Assembly (NCBI GenBank): GCA_030412945.1 | Contig: JAUHJS010000002.1 | Location: 74,022-138,021 of the forward strand | Length of the DNA stretch: 64,000 nt | From: Shiella aurantiaca | Lineage (GTDB): Bacteria; Bacteroidota; Bacteroidia; Cytophagales; Cyclobacteriaceae | Direction of reading: 5' to 3' | Shown: positions 25,389 through 33,518 of the stretch, piece by piece | Layout of the letters: each line of letters begins with the position of its first letter | How positions within the stretch are numbered: the first letter of the stretch is position 1 | Position numbers and translations under genes: made by a program | The notes under the pieces: model-generated | Told to the model about the DNA's origin: nothing | The model's database searches: none | Seen by the model: the letters and a program-made list of their open reading frames with translations, nothing else

Positions 25389-26426
25389 ATGCAGAATTTA
25401 GAGGCTTTCAGTAAGCTGCTGGGTTCACCCAAAAATATTGTTATCACTACGCATCACAAGCCTGATGCCGATGCCCTTGGCTCTTCTTTAGGCCTAGGCG
25501 GTATCCTCAAGAAAAAAGGGCACACTGTGAGCGTAATTACTCCCACCGACTATCCGGCTTTTTTGAATTGGATGAAAGGCAATGACGAGGTCATTATCTA
25601 CGAAGCCAATAACCAAGCTGTGTCTAAAGACTTGGTAGAGAAAGCGGATGTTATTTTCTGTTTAGATTTTAATACGCTTAGTCGGATTAATGAATTGGGC
25701 GAACTGGTGCGTGCCTCTTCGGCTATAAAAGTGCTGATAGATCACCACCTTGAGCCCGAGCCTTTTTATGATTTTCAGTATTGGAACATAGCTGCAGCAG
25801 CCACCTGCGAATTGGTGTATGAGCTGCTGGTAAAAATGAATTACGAATCGCTTCTCGATAAAGACTTGGCCGAGTGCTTATATGCCGGTATTATGACCGA
25901 TACCGGAGGCTTCCGTCACAACAATACCACGGCCAATGTGCATAATATTACCGCCAAGCTTATTAGTCACGGTGCCGATAATGCCCGCGTGGCCAAGTTG
26001 GTGTATGATACCAATTCCCTCGACAGGCTGCGCTTTATGGGCTATGCCCTTAGTGAAAAACTCACCGTATTGCCCGAGTACCGTACAGCTTTTTTTGCTA
26101 TTACTAGCGAAGAGCTCAAGCGGTTCAATTCCAAAACAGGCGATACCGAAGGATTGGTGAATTATGCCCTTTCGCTAGAAGGTATTGTACTGGCTGCGGT
26201 TATTATTGACCGTACCGAGGCGGTGAAAATGTCCTTTCGCTCTATTGGCCCCTTCTCGGTAAACGATTTTGCCCGTGCCCACTTTGAAGGAGGTGGCCAC
26301 CGCAATGCCGCTGGTGGTAAATCGGATGAAAGCTTGGAGAAAACTGTAGAAAAATTCCTATCATTGCTGCCCGCCTATCAGGCAGATTTAACTAACGTAA
26401 AAATTACCAATCAAGTAAATGCTTAA
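25389..26426 (+). CDS. nrnA: DHH-family phosphoesterase (NrnA-type oligoribonuclease/pAp phosphatase)
   Basis: NrnA-type enzymes degrade short RNA and dephosphorylate pAp. The protein shows THHKPDADALGSSLG (first metal motif), the Asp in FCLDFN, the DHH motif in VLIDHHLEP, TDTGGFRHNN, and the C-terminal DHHA1 signature GGGHRNAAGG. The frame extends upstream to 25356, but the ATG at 25389 gives the expected N-terminus and 345 residues. It overlaps the next gene, an FKBP lipoprotein, by 8 bases. The nrnA-FKBP lipoprotein order resembles that around gldI in gliding Flavobacteriia. Confidence 0.9.
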   Translation: MQNLEAFSKLLGSPKNIVITTHHKPDADALGSSLGLGGILKKKGHTVSVITPTDYPAFLNWMKGNDEVIIYEANNQAVSKDLVEKADVIFCLDFNTLSRINELGELVRASSAIKVLIDHHLEPEPFYDFQYWNIAAAATCELVYELLVKMNYESLLDKDLAECLYAGIMTDTGGFRHNNTTANVHNITAKLISHGADNARVAKLVYDTNSLDRLRFMGYALSEKLTVLPEYRTAFFAITSEELKRFNSKTGDTEGLVNYALSLEGIVLAAVIIDRTEAVKMSFRSIGPFSVNDFARAHFEGGGHRNAAGGKSDESLEKTVEKFLSLLPAYQADLTNVKITNQVNA

Positions 26427-27312
26427 TTCAATTTTAAAAAAAGGAAGCGTAGCCCTATTGGGTGCCGCTATGATGTTTGCCTGTAATTCAGGCGGATTAG
26501 AAACCACCAGCACTGGTCTTCGCTACACCATGGTGAAAAAAGGGGATGGTCCTAAGCCTAAAGATGGCGAGTTTGTTATTATGAACCTAAGCTTGTTGAA
26601 CCATACCGATTCGGTGATTTTCAGCACCGCTACCAATGGAAGTCAAGAAGTGTTTCAATATTACGATTCATTAATGCCTAAAAACGGAAGTATTGAGGAG
26701 GCCATCAGCATGTTGTCAAAAGGCGATAGCATTACCTTGAAAGTGGCGGCTGATTCTATTTATCGTGGCTCTATGACCCCTCCGGGCGTTACTAAAGGTA
26801 CAGACCTTACCATTCATATCGGTTTGGCCGACATCCTTGATCAAGCCGGTTTTGAAGCGTGGCAAATGGCCGAGTATCAGAAACGTCAAGAGAAAATGCT
26901 AGCCATGGCTGCTGAGCAAATGGCCATCGACAAAGCTCTCATTACTGATTTCTTGACAGAAAAAGGAATTGAGGCGCAATCTACGGCTAATGGCCTTTAT
27001 TATGTTATTACGCAAGAAGGTAGCGGAGCTACTCCTGAGCGTGGACAGAAAGTAACCGTACATTACAAAGGTACTTTGTTGGACGGTACTCCTTTCGACA
27101 GCTCATACGACAGAGGAGCGCCTTTCACCTTCACCTTAGGAGTTGGTCAGGTTATTAGAGGATGGGATGAAGGCCTAGCACTTTTGAACAAAGGCGCTAA
27201 AGCTACCCTATACATTCCTTCACCGCTTGCCTATGGTAGCAGTCAACGCGGACCAGTTATCAAGCCGAATTCGGTATTGATGTTTGAAGTGGAAATGGTT
27301 GATTTTGAATAA
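26419..27312 (+). CDS. FKBP-type prolyl isomerase lipoprotein (GldI-like)
   Basis: This envelope peptidyl-prolyl cis-trans isomerase has a lipobox in GAAMMFACNSGG. Residues 35-140 form a degenerate FKBP-like domain, and residues 195-297 a canonical one: VTVHYKGTLLDGTPFDSSYD, GVGQVIRGWDEGLALL and YIPSPLAYGSS are all present. A helical linker rich in Met and Gln joins them. Position after nrnA and the lipoprotein anchor recall GldI, an FKBP lipoprotein needed for gliding and type IX secretion; other gld genes are not in the window, so the symbol is withheld. Confidence 0.88.
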   Translation: MLNSILKKGSVALLGAAMMFACNSGGLETTSTGLRYTMVKKGDGPKPKDGEFVIMNLSLLNHTDSVIFSTATNGSQEVFQYYDSLMPKNGSIEEAISMLSKGDSITLKVAADSIYRGSMTPPGVTKGTDLTIHIGLADILDQAGFEAWQMAEYQKRQEKMLAMAAEQMAIDKALITDFLTEKGIEAQSTANGLYYVITQEGSGATPERGQKVTVHYKGTLLDGTPFDSSYDRGAPFTFTLGVGQVIRGWDEGLALLNKGAKATLYIPSPLAYGSSQRGPVIKPNSVLMFEVEMVDFE

Positions 27313-27313
27313 G

Positions 27314-27793
27314 ATGAAATATCTTTTGTTGCTAAGCGCTCTCTTTGCCTTTGTGGCTTGTGGCGGATTAGATGAGGTAGAAAAAACGCAGGAAGAGATT
27401 TTCAATGAGCAAATAGAAGCCTTTGAAACTTGGCTTGCTGAGCGTGATTTGACCGATTCGGTGAATGTAACGGCTTCTGGCTTGCACTATGTAATATTAG
27501 AAGATAGTGTAAGCAGAGGTGCCATCGCAGGCGATGTAGTTTCAGTACACTATACGGGCACTTTTTTAGATGGCCGTGTATTCGATAGCTCCGAAGGGCG
27601 TGCGCCCATTAAGTTTACCTTAGGGGCAGGACAGGTCATTTCCGGATGGGATGAAGGCATTGCCTTACTTTCTATCGGTGAGAAAGCCTATTTCTTAATT
27701 CCTTCGCGCTTGGGCTATGGCACGCGCTCGGTAGGAAGCATCCCTGCCAATACCCCTCTACTTTTTGAGGTGGAATTGATGGGCATAGAATAA
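27314..27793 (+). CDS. FKBP-type prolyl isomerase lipoprotein, single domain
   Basis: A second FKBP lipoprotein of 159 residues follows 1 base after the first. The ATG at 27314 is chosen over an upstream frame opening because it gives the signal MKYLLLLSALFAFVACGG with its lipobox. VSVHYTGTFLDGRVFDSSEG, GAGQVISGWDEGIALL and LIPSRLGYGTR form a complete FKBP domain. Tandem arrangement with the two-domain protein suggests duplication of a periplasmic or surface folding factor. Confidence 0.9.
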   Translation: MKYLLLLSALFAFVACGGLDEVEKTQEEIFNEQIEAFETWLAERDLTDSVNVTASGLHYVILEDSVSRGAIAGDVVSVHYTGTFLDGRVFDSSEGRAPIKFTLGAGQVISGWDEGIALLSIGEKAYFLIPSRLGYGTRSVGSIPANTPLLFEVELMGIE

Positions 27794-27809
27794 TAGTTTT
27801 TACGTACTT

Positions 27810-27853
27810 AGCCCATTTCTTTGCCTGCATTTCGATGCAGCATGAAATGGGCT
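27810..27853 (+). terminator. Long terminator-like hairpin just before rdgB
   Basis: Outer arms AGCCCATTTC (27810-27819) and GAAATGGGCT (27844-27853) enclose an inner stem TGCAT/ATGCA with a TTCG loop. A T-rich tract runs directly into the rdgB ATG at 27868. It can end the FKBP transcript, or act as an attenuator for rdgB. Confidence 0.75.
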
Positions 27854-27867
27854 TTTTCTTTTTTTTT

Positions 27868-28458
27868 ATGCTAAAAGAAATCTGTTTTGCCTCCAATAAT
27901 GCCCACAAGCTGGCCGAAGTACAAAGCCTGATGCAAGGGCGATACCGCATTGTTTCTTTGAAAGACATAGGTTGTACCGAAGATATTCCCGAGACAGCCG
28001 ATACCATTGAAGGCAATTCTTTGCTCAAAGCGCAATATGTATTAGCCAAGTACGGTATAGCCTGTTTTGCCGATGATTCCGGCCTGGAGGTAGACGCTTT
28101 ACAAGGAGCGCCTGGCGTGTATTCGGCCCGATTTGCTGGCCCGCAAAAGAATGATGCGGACAATGTGCGCCAGCTTCTACAAAAAATGCAAGGAGTGGTT
28201 CAGCGGGGAGCTCAGTTTAAAACAGTGATTACCTTTTGCACGCCTCAGTTTCAAAAAAGCTTTGAAGGTATCATTCGTGGTGTAATAGCGCAGGAACCTG
28301 CGGGTACGAATGGTTTTGGCTATGACCCCATTTTTATTCCGGAAGGCTATACGCAGCGCTTTGCCGAAATGGATGCCTCACAGAAAAATGCTATCAGCCA
28401 TCGGGCCATCGCCACGAAGAAATTCCTTGATTTTCTGCTCACTTACAACGAGGGTTAA
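27868..28458 (+). CDS. rdgB: XTP/dITP diphosphatase (RdgB/HAM1)
   Basis: This house-cleaning enzyme removes non-canonical purine triphosphates. The ATG at 27868 gives MLKEICFASNNAHKLAEV, the standard opening SNNxxKLxE. ETADTIEGNSLLKAQY, CFADDSGLEVDAL with catalytic acidic residues, GAPGVYSARFAG and TNGFGYDPIFIPEG are all conserved. An upstream in-frame ATG (27835) would lie inside the hairpin and encode MGFFFFF, so it is rejected. No promoter is visible after the hairpin; expression probably depends on read-through. Confidence 0.93.
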   Translation: MLKEICFASNNAHKLAEVQSLMQGRYRIVSLKDIGCTEDIPETADTIEGNSLLKAQYVLAKYGIACFADDSGLEVDALQGAPGVYSARFAGPQKNDADNVRQLLQKMQGVVQRGAQFKTVITFCTPQFQKSFEGIIRGVIAQEPAGTNGFGYDPIFIPEGYTQRFAEMDASQKNAISHRAIATKKFLDFLLTYNEG

Positions 28459-28469
28459 TCTTTTTGTGT

Positions 28470-28477
28470 TAGTTTTG
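28470..28477 (+). promoter_or_regulatory. -7 box of udk
   Basis: TAGTTTTG matches TAnnTTTG exactly, 24 bases before the udk ATG. Confidence 0.5.
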
Positions 28478-28501
28478 CAGGGTTAATCCACGCAGTCTTT
28501 A

Positions 28502-29122
28502 ATGAGTTCAAAACCATACATAATTGGTATCACGGGAGGAAGTGCCTCAGGAAAAACCCTATTGCTGAAAAGCCTATTAGGCGCCTTCCAACCTCACGAA
28601 ATATGTTTAGTGTCGCAGGATAATTACTACCGCGACCGCGAGCTACAGCCCAAAGACGAAAACGGGGTTTATAATTTCGATACGCCCCAATCCATTGATT
28701 TTGACCAGTATGCAGCCGATATCAAGGCGCTAAAAGAAGGTAAATCTGTATTTCGTAAGGAATACACCTTCAATAATCCTAATGCCATCCCTACCATGAT
28801 AGAGACCAAGTCGGCTCCCATCATAGTAGTAGAGGGTATATTTGTATTTTATTTTCCGGAGGTGTCTAATCTCATCGATTTAAAAGTGTTTATCGATGCC
28901 AACGACATCATTAAGCTCAAGAGGCGCATTGTCCGCGATCGCGATGAAAGAGGCTACGATTTAGAAGATGTGCTCTATCGCTACGAGCGCCATGTGGCAC
29001 CTACCTATGAAAAATACATTAAACCTTTCAAGCAAGAAGCCGACCTGGTGATTCCTAATAATCATAGCTTTCGTAAGGCCTTAGATGTGCTGATTGCATT
29101 CCTTAAAACCAAAACCGTATGA
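28502..29122 (+). CDS. udk: Uridine kinase
   Basis: Udk phosphorylates uridine and cytidine in pyrimidine salvage. ITGGSASGKTLLLKSL is the P-loop, followed by VSQDNYYRD, NFDTPQSIDFDQY, VVEGIFVFYFPEV and the lid DANDIIKLKRRIVRDRDERG. The 206 residues are complete. The ATGA overlap with the next gene couples it to the RCK potassium-channel regulator. Confidence 0.93.
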   Translation: MSSKPYIIGITGGSASGKTLLLKSLLGAFQPHEICLVSQDNYYRDRELQPKDENGVYNFDTPQSIDFDQYAADIKALKEGKSVFRKEYTFNNPNAIPTMIETKSAPIIVVEGIFVFYFPEVSNLIDLKVFIDANDIIKLKRRIVRDRDERGYDLEDVLYRYERHVAPTYEKYIKPFKQEADLVIPNNHSFRKALDVLIAFLKTKTV

Positions 29123-29811
29123 TTAATAAATTTGCCGTAATCGGATTAGGTCAATTTGGCGAGTCCATTGCACGCACGCTCTCGTACAGAGGCGCGGAGG
29201 TGTTGGCGATTGATTTGGATTTGGAAATAGTAGAAGACTTAAAAGACGAGGTAGCTCATGCCGTAGCCCTTGACTCTACCGATATTAAGGCGCTTAGGGC
29301 GCAAAATATTCAGGATATGGATGCCGTGGTGGTAGCCATTGGGGAGAATTTTGAAGGATTGCTGCTCACTACCGTGCTTTTGCTGGAGCTAAATGTGAAG
29401 CGTATCATTGCCCGTGCAGCCAATGCCCAGCAGCGCATGATCTTAGAGAAAATGGGTATTCAAGAAATCCTTTCTCCGGAAGAAACTGTGGGTAAAACCG
29501 TGGCCGAAATGCTGCTGCACCCTAATCTGCATTCTTTTCTTCCCTTGCCCGATAACTACGAGATTGTAGAAATCAACACTCCGGTTCGCGTGGCCAATCA
29601 ATCGGTTTCGGAAATTGCCCTAAGAGAAAAATACAACCTCAACCTGATTACCATCAAACGGAAGTTTGAGGAAGTAAAAGATAACGAAAAGGTATGGGTC
29701 GAGCACATTGTGGGCGTGCCTCGTGGCGATACCTTGATTTATGAATCGGATATTTTGATTTTGATGGGTAAGTCGCAGGATGTTACCCGCTTCATTGAGG
29801 TGAATAAGTAG
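29119..29811 (+). CDS. ktrA: TrkA/KtrA-type potassium uptake regulatory protein
   Basis: This cytoplasmic gating ring protein controls a Trk/Ktr K+ channel. FAVIGLGQFGESIART is the RCK_N nucleotide loop with the acidic partner AIDLDLEIV; VVVAIGENFEGLLLT and RIIARAANAQQRMILEKMG follow. The C-terminal RCK_C domain covers about residues 145-228. The length of 230 residues fits KtrA. The membrane partner KtrB/TrkH is not in the window. It overlaps udk by 4 bases. Confidence 0.85.
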   Translation: MINKFAVIGLGQFGESIARTLSYRGAEVLAIDLDLEIVEDLKDEVAHAVALDSTDIKALRAQNIQDMDAVVVAIGENFEGLLLTTVLLLELNVKRIIARAANAQQRMILEKMGIQEILSPEETVGKTVAEMLLHPNLHSFLPLPDNYEIVEINTPVRVANQSVSEIALREKYNLNLITIKRKFEEVKDNEKVWVEHIVGVPRGDTLIYESDILILMGKSQDVTRFIEVNK

Positions 29812-29868
29812 TTTGGCCTTGCTTGCCGAACTTTATTTGTACTCTTGATAAAAAATACTAACAAACTC

Positions 29869-29898
29869 TTGACAAACGGCAGATATTAATTAAGTTTG
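29869..29898 (+). promoter_or_regulatory. Near-consensus promoter with almost leaderless transcript
   Basis: TTG at 29869-29871 and TAAGTTTG at 29891-29898 are separated by 19 bases, a perfect Bacteroidota sigma-A layout. The start point would fall near 29905, only a few bases before the ATG at 29908. Confidence 0.7.
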
Positions 29899-29907
29899 CC
29901 CTCTAAA

Positions 29908-30297
29908 ATGAAGAAACGCACGAACATATCATCACTCAAAAAAGGCCTTTTGCTAGGTTTTGGGGTTCTTACGGCCCTTTTGGTGGTATTTTCGGGTCCA
30001 ATCCAGTCGGGTATTGAAGCTTCATTGAAAGACAAGGTGTGCATCAATCGCTCTTGCGAAAAGCCAAGCACCCCTACCGATAAAAAGGATAAGAAAGAAG
30101 TAGAGCTTAATCCACTTTCTTATCAGGCCATCGTGCCGTCCGTAGCCCATCTTTCGGCTTCGGTATTTACCACTCCTGTATTCTTTACTGAATTTTCTGA
30201 ACCAAGCGAAGAAAAAGAAGCGGATTTACCTTCTGTTTCGCTTAGCAAATACCTCTCAGTAGTATTGCAGAAAATCATCTCAACCAACGCCCCCTGA
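29908..30297 (+). CDS. Small membrane-anchored or exported protein, unknown
   Basis: I do not recognise this 129-residue protein. It has an N-terminal basic region (MKKRTNISSLKKG) and one hydrophobic segment (LLLGFGVLTALLVVFSGPI), then a Lys/Glu/Ser-rich extracytoplasmic part containing two close cysteines (VCINRSCEK) that could pair. The start at 29908 follows the promoter directly. secDF begins 84 bases downstream on the same strand with no obvious terminator between, so it may share the secDF transcript. Confidence 0.65.
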   Translation: MKKRTNISSLKKGLLLGFGVLTALLVVFSGPIQSGIEASLKDKVCINRSCEKPSTPTDKKDKKEVELNPLSYQAIVPSVAHLSASVFTTPVFFTEFSEPSEEKEADLPSVSLSKYLSVVLQKIISTNAP

Positions 30298-30381
30298 GTT
30301 AGGGAGCCTTGCCATTCTTCTTTTACTGCATTGCGCAGCACCCTAGTTTTTTATTCAATTACACTTTAATCTTTTATTTAC

Positions 30382-33351
30382 ATGCGTAACAAAGGCGGAG
30401 TGATCTTTCTAACGATCATTGTCACAGTTTTGTGTTTGTATTACTTGTCGTTCACGTTCGTGTCGCGTTCTGTTCAGAACGATGCCATAGCGCAAGCAAC
30501 TGACGAAACAGGCACCATTGATTTTTCTAAAAAACAGGCCTATTTGGATTCCATCTGGACCCAGCCTGTGTACAATTTCCTTGGGTTTAAATTTACCTAT
30601 CAAGAAGTAAAAGAAACCGAGCTTAACCTGGGTCTTGACTTGCAAGGCGGTATGCACGTAACTCTTGAAGTGTCTCCGGTAGACATTATCAAAGGACTTA
30701 GCGGCAATAGCGAGGACAAAAACTTTAACGAAGCCCTAAAAGTAGCCGCCAGTAAGCAAGCTACCAGCCAATCCTCTTTTGTGGATTTGTTCTATGAGTC
30801 GTATCAAGAATTGGCCCCGGGCAGTAAGCTAAGCTCTATTTTTGCGATAGCCGCCAATCGTGGCCGTATCAGCTTTGAGTCTACCGATGCTGAGGTAATG
30901 GAAGTATTGAAGAAAGAGGTGGATGATGCCATCGACCGTTCTTTCCAAATCCTTCGTACCCGTATCGACCGTTTCGGAACTTCACAGCCTAATATCCAGC
31001 GTTTGCAAGGTACAGGCCGTATCCAAGTGGAAATCCCCGGTGCCGATAACCCTGAGCGTGTGCGCAAACTTTTGCAAGGCGTAGCGAAATTGGAGTTCTG
31101 GGAAGTATGGAACATCGATGAGATTTACGGAACGGTTAGTGCTATCAACGATTTCCTAGTAAAAGAACAAAAGGCGAATGCTGCTAACGGATTAAGCGAA
31201 GAAGCTGCTTCTACCGAGACTGCTTCTTCAGACCAAGATGCCCTTGCTGCTTTGACAGATGATGCTTCTGCCGATACTACGGCTACTGAAGATAGCGCGT
31301 TGGATTCATTGGCTAACAACGAAGTTTCGCCTTTCATTGCCTTGCTTAAAGCACAATACGGATTGGTGTACAGCGTGAAAGACACCGCTAAAATCAACCG
31401 TATCTTGAAGCGTAAAGAAGTGCAAGCCTTGATTCCGAATAACATCGATTTCAAATGGTCGCACAAGCCAGTAGCCTTGACGGATGGTCAAGAAGTATTG
31501 GAATTGAATGCCGTAAAAATTGGCCGTAACGGACAAGCCCCTCTTACAGGTGAGGTAATTACCGATGCTCGCCAAGCGTTCGACCAAAGAGGTCAGCCTT
31601 CAGTAAGCATGAGCATGAATGCCGAAGGTTCTAAAAAATGGAGAAAACTAACCGGAGCGAATACCGGAAGAAGAATTGCCATTGCTTTGGATAATTATGT
31701 ATACACCGCCCCTAATGTAAACGGTGAGATTCCTAACGGACAATCAGAGATTGCTGGTAACTTCACTATCGAAGAAGCTAAAGATTTGGCTAACGTGCTG
31801 AAAGCGGGTGCCTTGCCTGCTCCTACCAAAATTGTGGAAGAAGGAATCATTGGGCCTACTTTGGGTAAAGAAGCCCAAGCACAAGGTATCATTTCTATCA
31901 TTGGTGGTTTGGGCTTGGTTGTATTGTTTATGATTGCCTATTACTACCGTGGTGGTTTTGTTGCCAATATCGCCCTGATTTTCAACATCTTCTTTATCTT
32001 GGGTATTCTGGCGCAGTTGGGTGCTTCACTTACCTTGCCGGGTATCGCGGGTATTGTATTGACTATCGGTATGGCGGTAGATGCCAACGTATTGATTTTC
32101 GAGCGTATCAAAGAAGAATTAGCCAATGGCGTGGATATCAAAGAAGCCATTCGTTTAGGTTTTAGCAAAGCATATAGCTCTATTGTCGATTCCAATGCGA
32201 CTACTTTCTTAACAGGTATTATCCTGTATGTATTGGGTCAAGGGCCTATCAAAGGCTTTGCCGTAACCCTTATGATCGGTATTGCTTGTTCATTCTTCAC
32301 TGCGGTATTTATTACCCGCGTGATTATCGAGGCGATTGTGGCACGTACGAAAGATACCTCTAAAATCACCTTCGAAACGGCTCTTTCAAGAAACATGCTT
32401 AAGAATATCACTGGCAACTTTATTCAGAAAAGAAAAGCAGCCTATGCTTTCTCCACCATCTTTATCGTATTGGGTATTGCCGCGATTTTTATCAAAGGTG
32501 GATTGAACTTTGGGGTTGATTTTACCGGTGGCCGTTCGTATGTAGTAGGCTTTGGTAAGCCTATGGTAGCTTCTGAGCTCAAAGTGAGCCTTGCCAAGAC
32601 CTTTGAAAATACAGGTACTGAGGTGAAAACCTATGGTGCTAACAATGTATTGAAAGTGACTACTTCCTACTTGATCGATGACGATTCTGACGAAGCCGAT
32701 GTAAAAGTAAGAGAGCGCTTGATTGAAGGCTTAACCGCTAGCGGATTTACCTTCGATGCACAAGGTACTGAGGTAAGTGCCGAAGAATTCACCATCTCAA
32801 GTACTTCAAAAGTATTGCCTACCATTGCAGATGACATTAAAGATTCGGCTCAAGAAGCCATCTTGTTTGCCTTGCTTGGTATCTTCTTGTACATCTTGAT
32901 GCGATTCAGAAAATGGCAGTTTGGTTTGGGTGCGGTTATCGCCCTCTTCCACGATGTATTAATTGTGGTGGCAGCCTTTGGTTTTGCCGGACTGTTGGGC
33001 ATCTCCTTCGAAATCGATCAGGTGTTTGTAGCGGCTATCTTAACGGTAATTGGTTACTCTATCAACAACACGGTGGTAGTGTTCGACCGTAACCGCGAAT
33101 TCTTGGCCGACAACCCTGCTTCAGACTTCATTTCTACCCTAAACCGTTCGATCAGCAGTACGCTAAACCGTACCGTGATGACCTCATTGACTACCTTGCT
33201 GGTAGTAACAGTATTGTTGGTTTTTGGTGGCGAGGTACTTCGCAGCTTCTCTTTTGCCTTGTTTATCGGTATCCTATTCGGAACCTATTCTTCTATCTTT
33301 ATTGCTACTCCGGTAGTGGTAGATTTTATCGGAAAAGGCAAGAAGTCTTAA
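30382..33351 (+). CDS. secDF: Fused protein translocase subunit SecDF
   Basis: SecDF uses the proton gradient to assist Sec export. This 989-residue protein is the natural SecD-SecF fusion of Bacteroidota. SecD half: LNLGLDLQGGMHVTLEV, RTRIDRFGTSQPNIQ, then GPTLGKEAQAQGIISIIGGL and GMAVDANVLIFERIKEEL. SecF half: LNFGVDFTGGRSYVVGF, LFHDVLIVVAAFGF, GYSINNTVVVFDRNREF and LNRTVMTSLTTLLVV. Twelve membrane segments are expected. The periplasmic loop holds an Ala/Asp/Thr-rich insert near residues 270-310. The gene ends at a strong terminator. Confidence 0.96.
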   Translation: MRNKGGVIFLTIIVTVLCLYYLSFTFVSRSVQNDAIAQATDETGTIDFSKKQAYLDSIWTQPVYNFLGFKFTYQEVKETELNLGLDLQGGMHVTLEVSPVDIIKGLSGNSEDKNFNEALKVAASKQATSQSSFVDLFYESYQELAPGSKLSSIFAIAANRGRISFESTDAEVMEVLKKEVDDAIDRSFQILRTRIDRFGTSQPNIQRLQGTGRIQVEIPGADNPERVRKLLQGVAKLEFWEVWNIDEIYGTVSAINDFLVKEQKANAANGLSEEAASTETASSDQDALAALTDDASADTTATEDSALDSLANNEVSPFIALLKAQYGLVYSVKDTAKINRILKRKEVQALIPNNIDFKWSHKPVALTDGQEVLELNAVKIGRNGQAPLTGEVITDARQAFDQRGQPSVSMSMNAEGSKKWRKLTGANTGRRIAIALDNYVYTAPNVNGEIPNGQSEIAGNFTIEEAKDLANVLKAGALPAPTKIVEEGIIGPTLGKEAQAQGIISIIGGLGLVVLFMIAYYYRGGFVANIALIFNIFFILGILAQLGASLTLPGIAGIVLTIGMAVDANVLIFERIKEELANGVDIKEAIRLGFSKAYSSIVDSNATTFLTGIILYVLGQGPIKGFAVTLMIGIACSFFTAVFITRVIIEAIVARTKDTSKITFETALSRNMLKNITGNFIQKRKAAYAFSTIFIVLGIAAIFIKGGLNFGVDFTGGRSYVVGFGKPMVASELKVSLAKTFENTGTEVKTYGANNVLKVTTSYLIDDDSDEADVKVRERLIEGLTASGFTFDAQGTEVSAEEFTISSTSKVLPTIADDIKDSAQEAILFALLGIFLYILMRFRKWQFGLGAVIALFHDVLIVVAAFGFAGLLGISFEIDQVFVAAILTVIGYSINNTVVVFDRNREFLADNPASDFISTLNRSISSTLNRTVMTSLTTLLVVTVLLVFGGEVLRSFSFALFIGILFGTYSSIFIATPVVVDFIGKGKKS

Positions 33352-33376
33352 CACGTATTTAGTTTAAGTTGGATAT

Positions 33377-33411
33377 AAAAAGGCGGTCTTCTCTCGAAGC
33401 CGCCTTTTTTG
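33377..33411 (+). terminator. Terminator of secDF
   Basis: The stem AAAAAGGCGG / CCGCCTTTTTT continues inward as CTTC/GAAG with a TCTC loop, and a T run follows. Confidence 0.85.
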
Positions 33412-33466
33412 TTGACTAATCGGGCAATTGCTGAAACAAATGCATAAGAATACTTAGATTAGGGTA

Positions 33467-33498
33467 TTGTTTGCCGCAGTCATTCTTCGGTATCTTTG
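33467..33498 (+). promoter_or_regulatory. Promoter of the TPR-CHAT operon
   Basis: TATCTTTG at 33491-33498 is an exact TAnnTTTG box, 20 bases before the ATG at 33519. TTG words occur at 33467 and 33471, giving a spacer of 21 or 17 bases. Confidence 0.6.
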
Positions 33499-33518
33499 TA
33501 GATTAAAGCCCCATACAA

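Noticed and set aside
30382-33351. SecDF as a frameshift or sequencing fusion of secD and secF
   Set aside because: A fused SecDF is the normal form in Bacteroidota, and both halves are complete.
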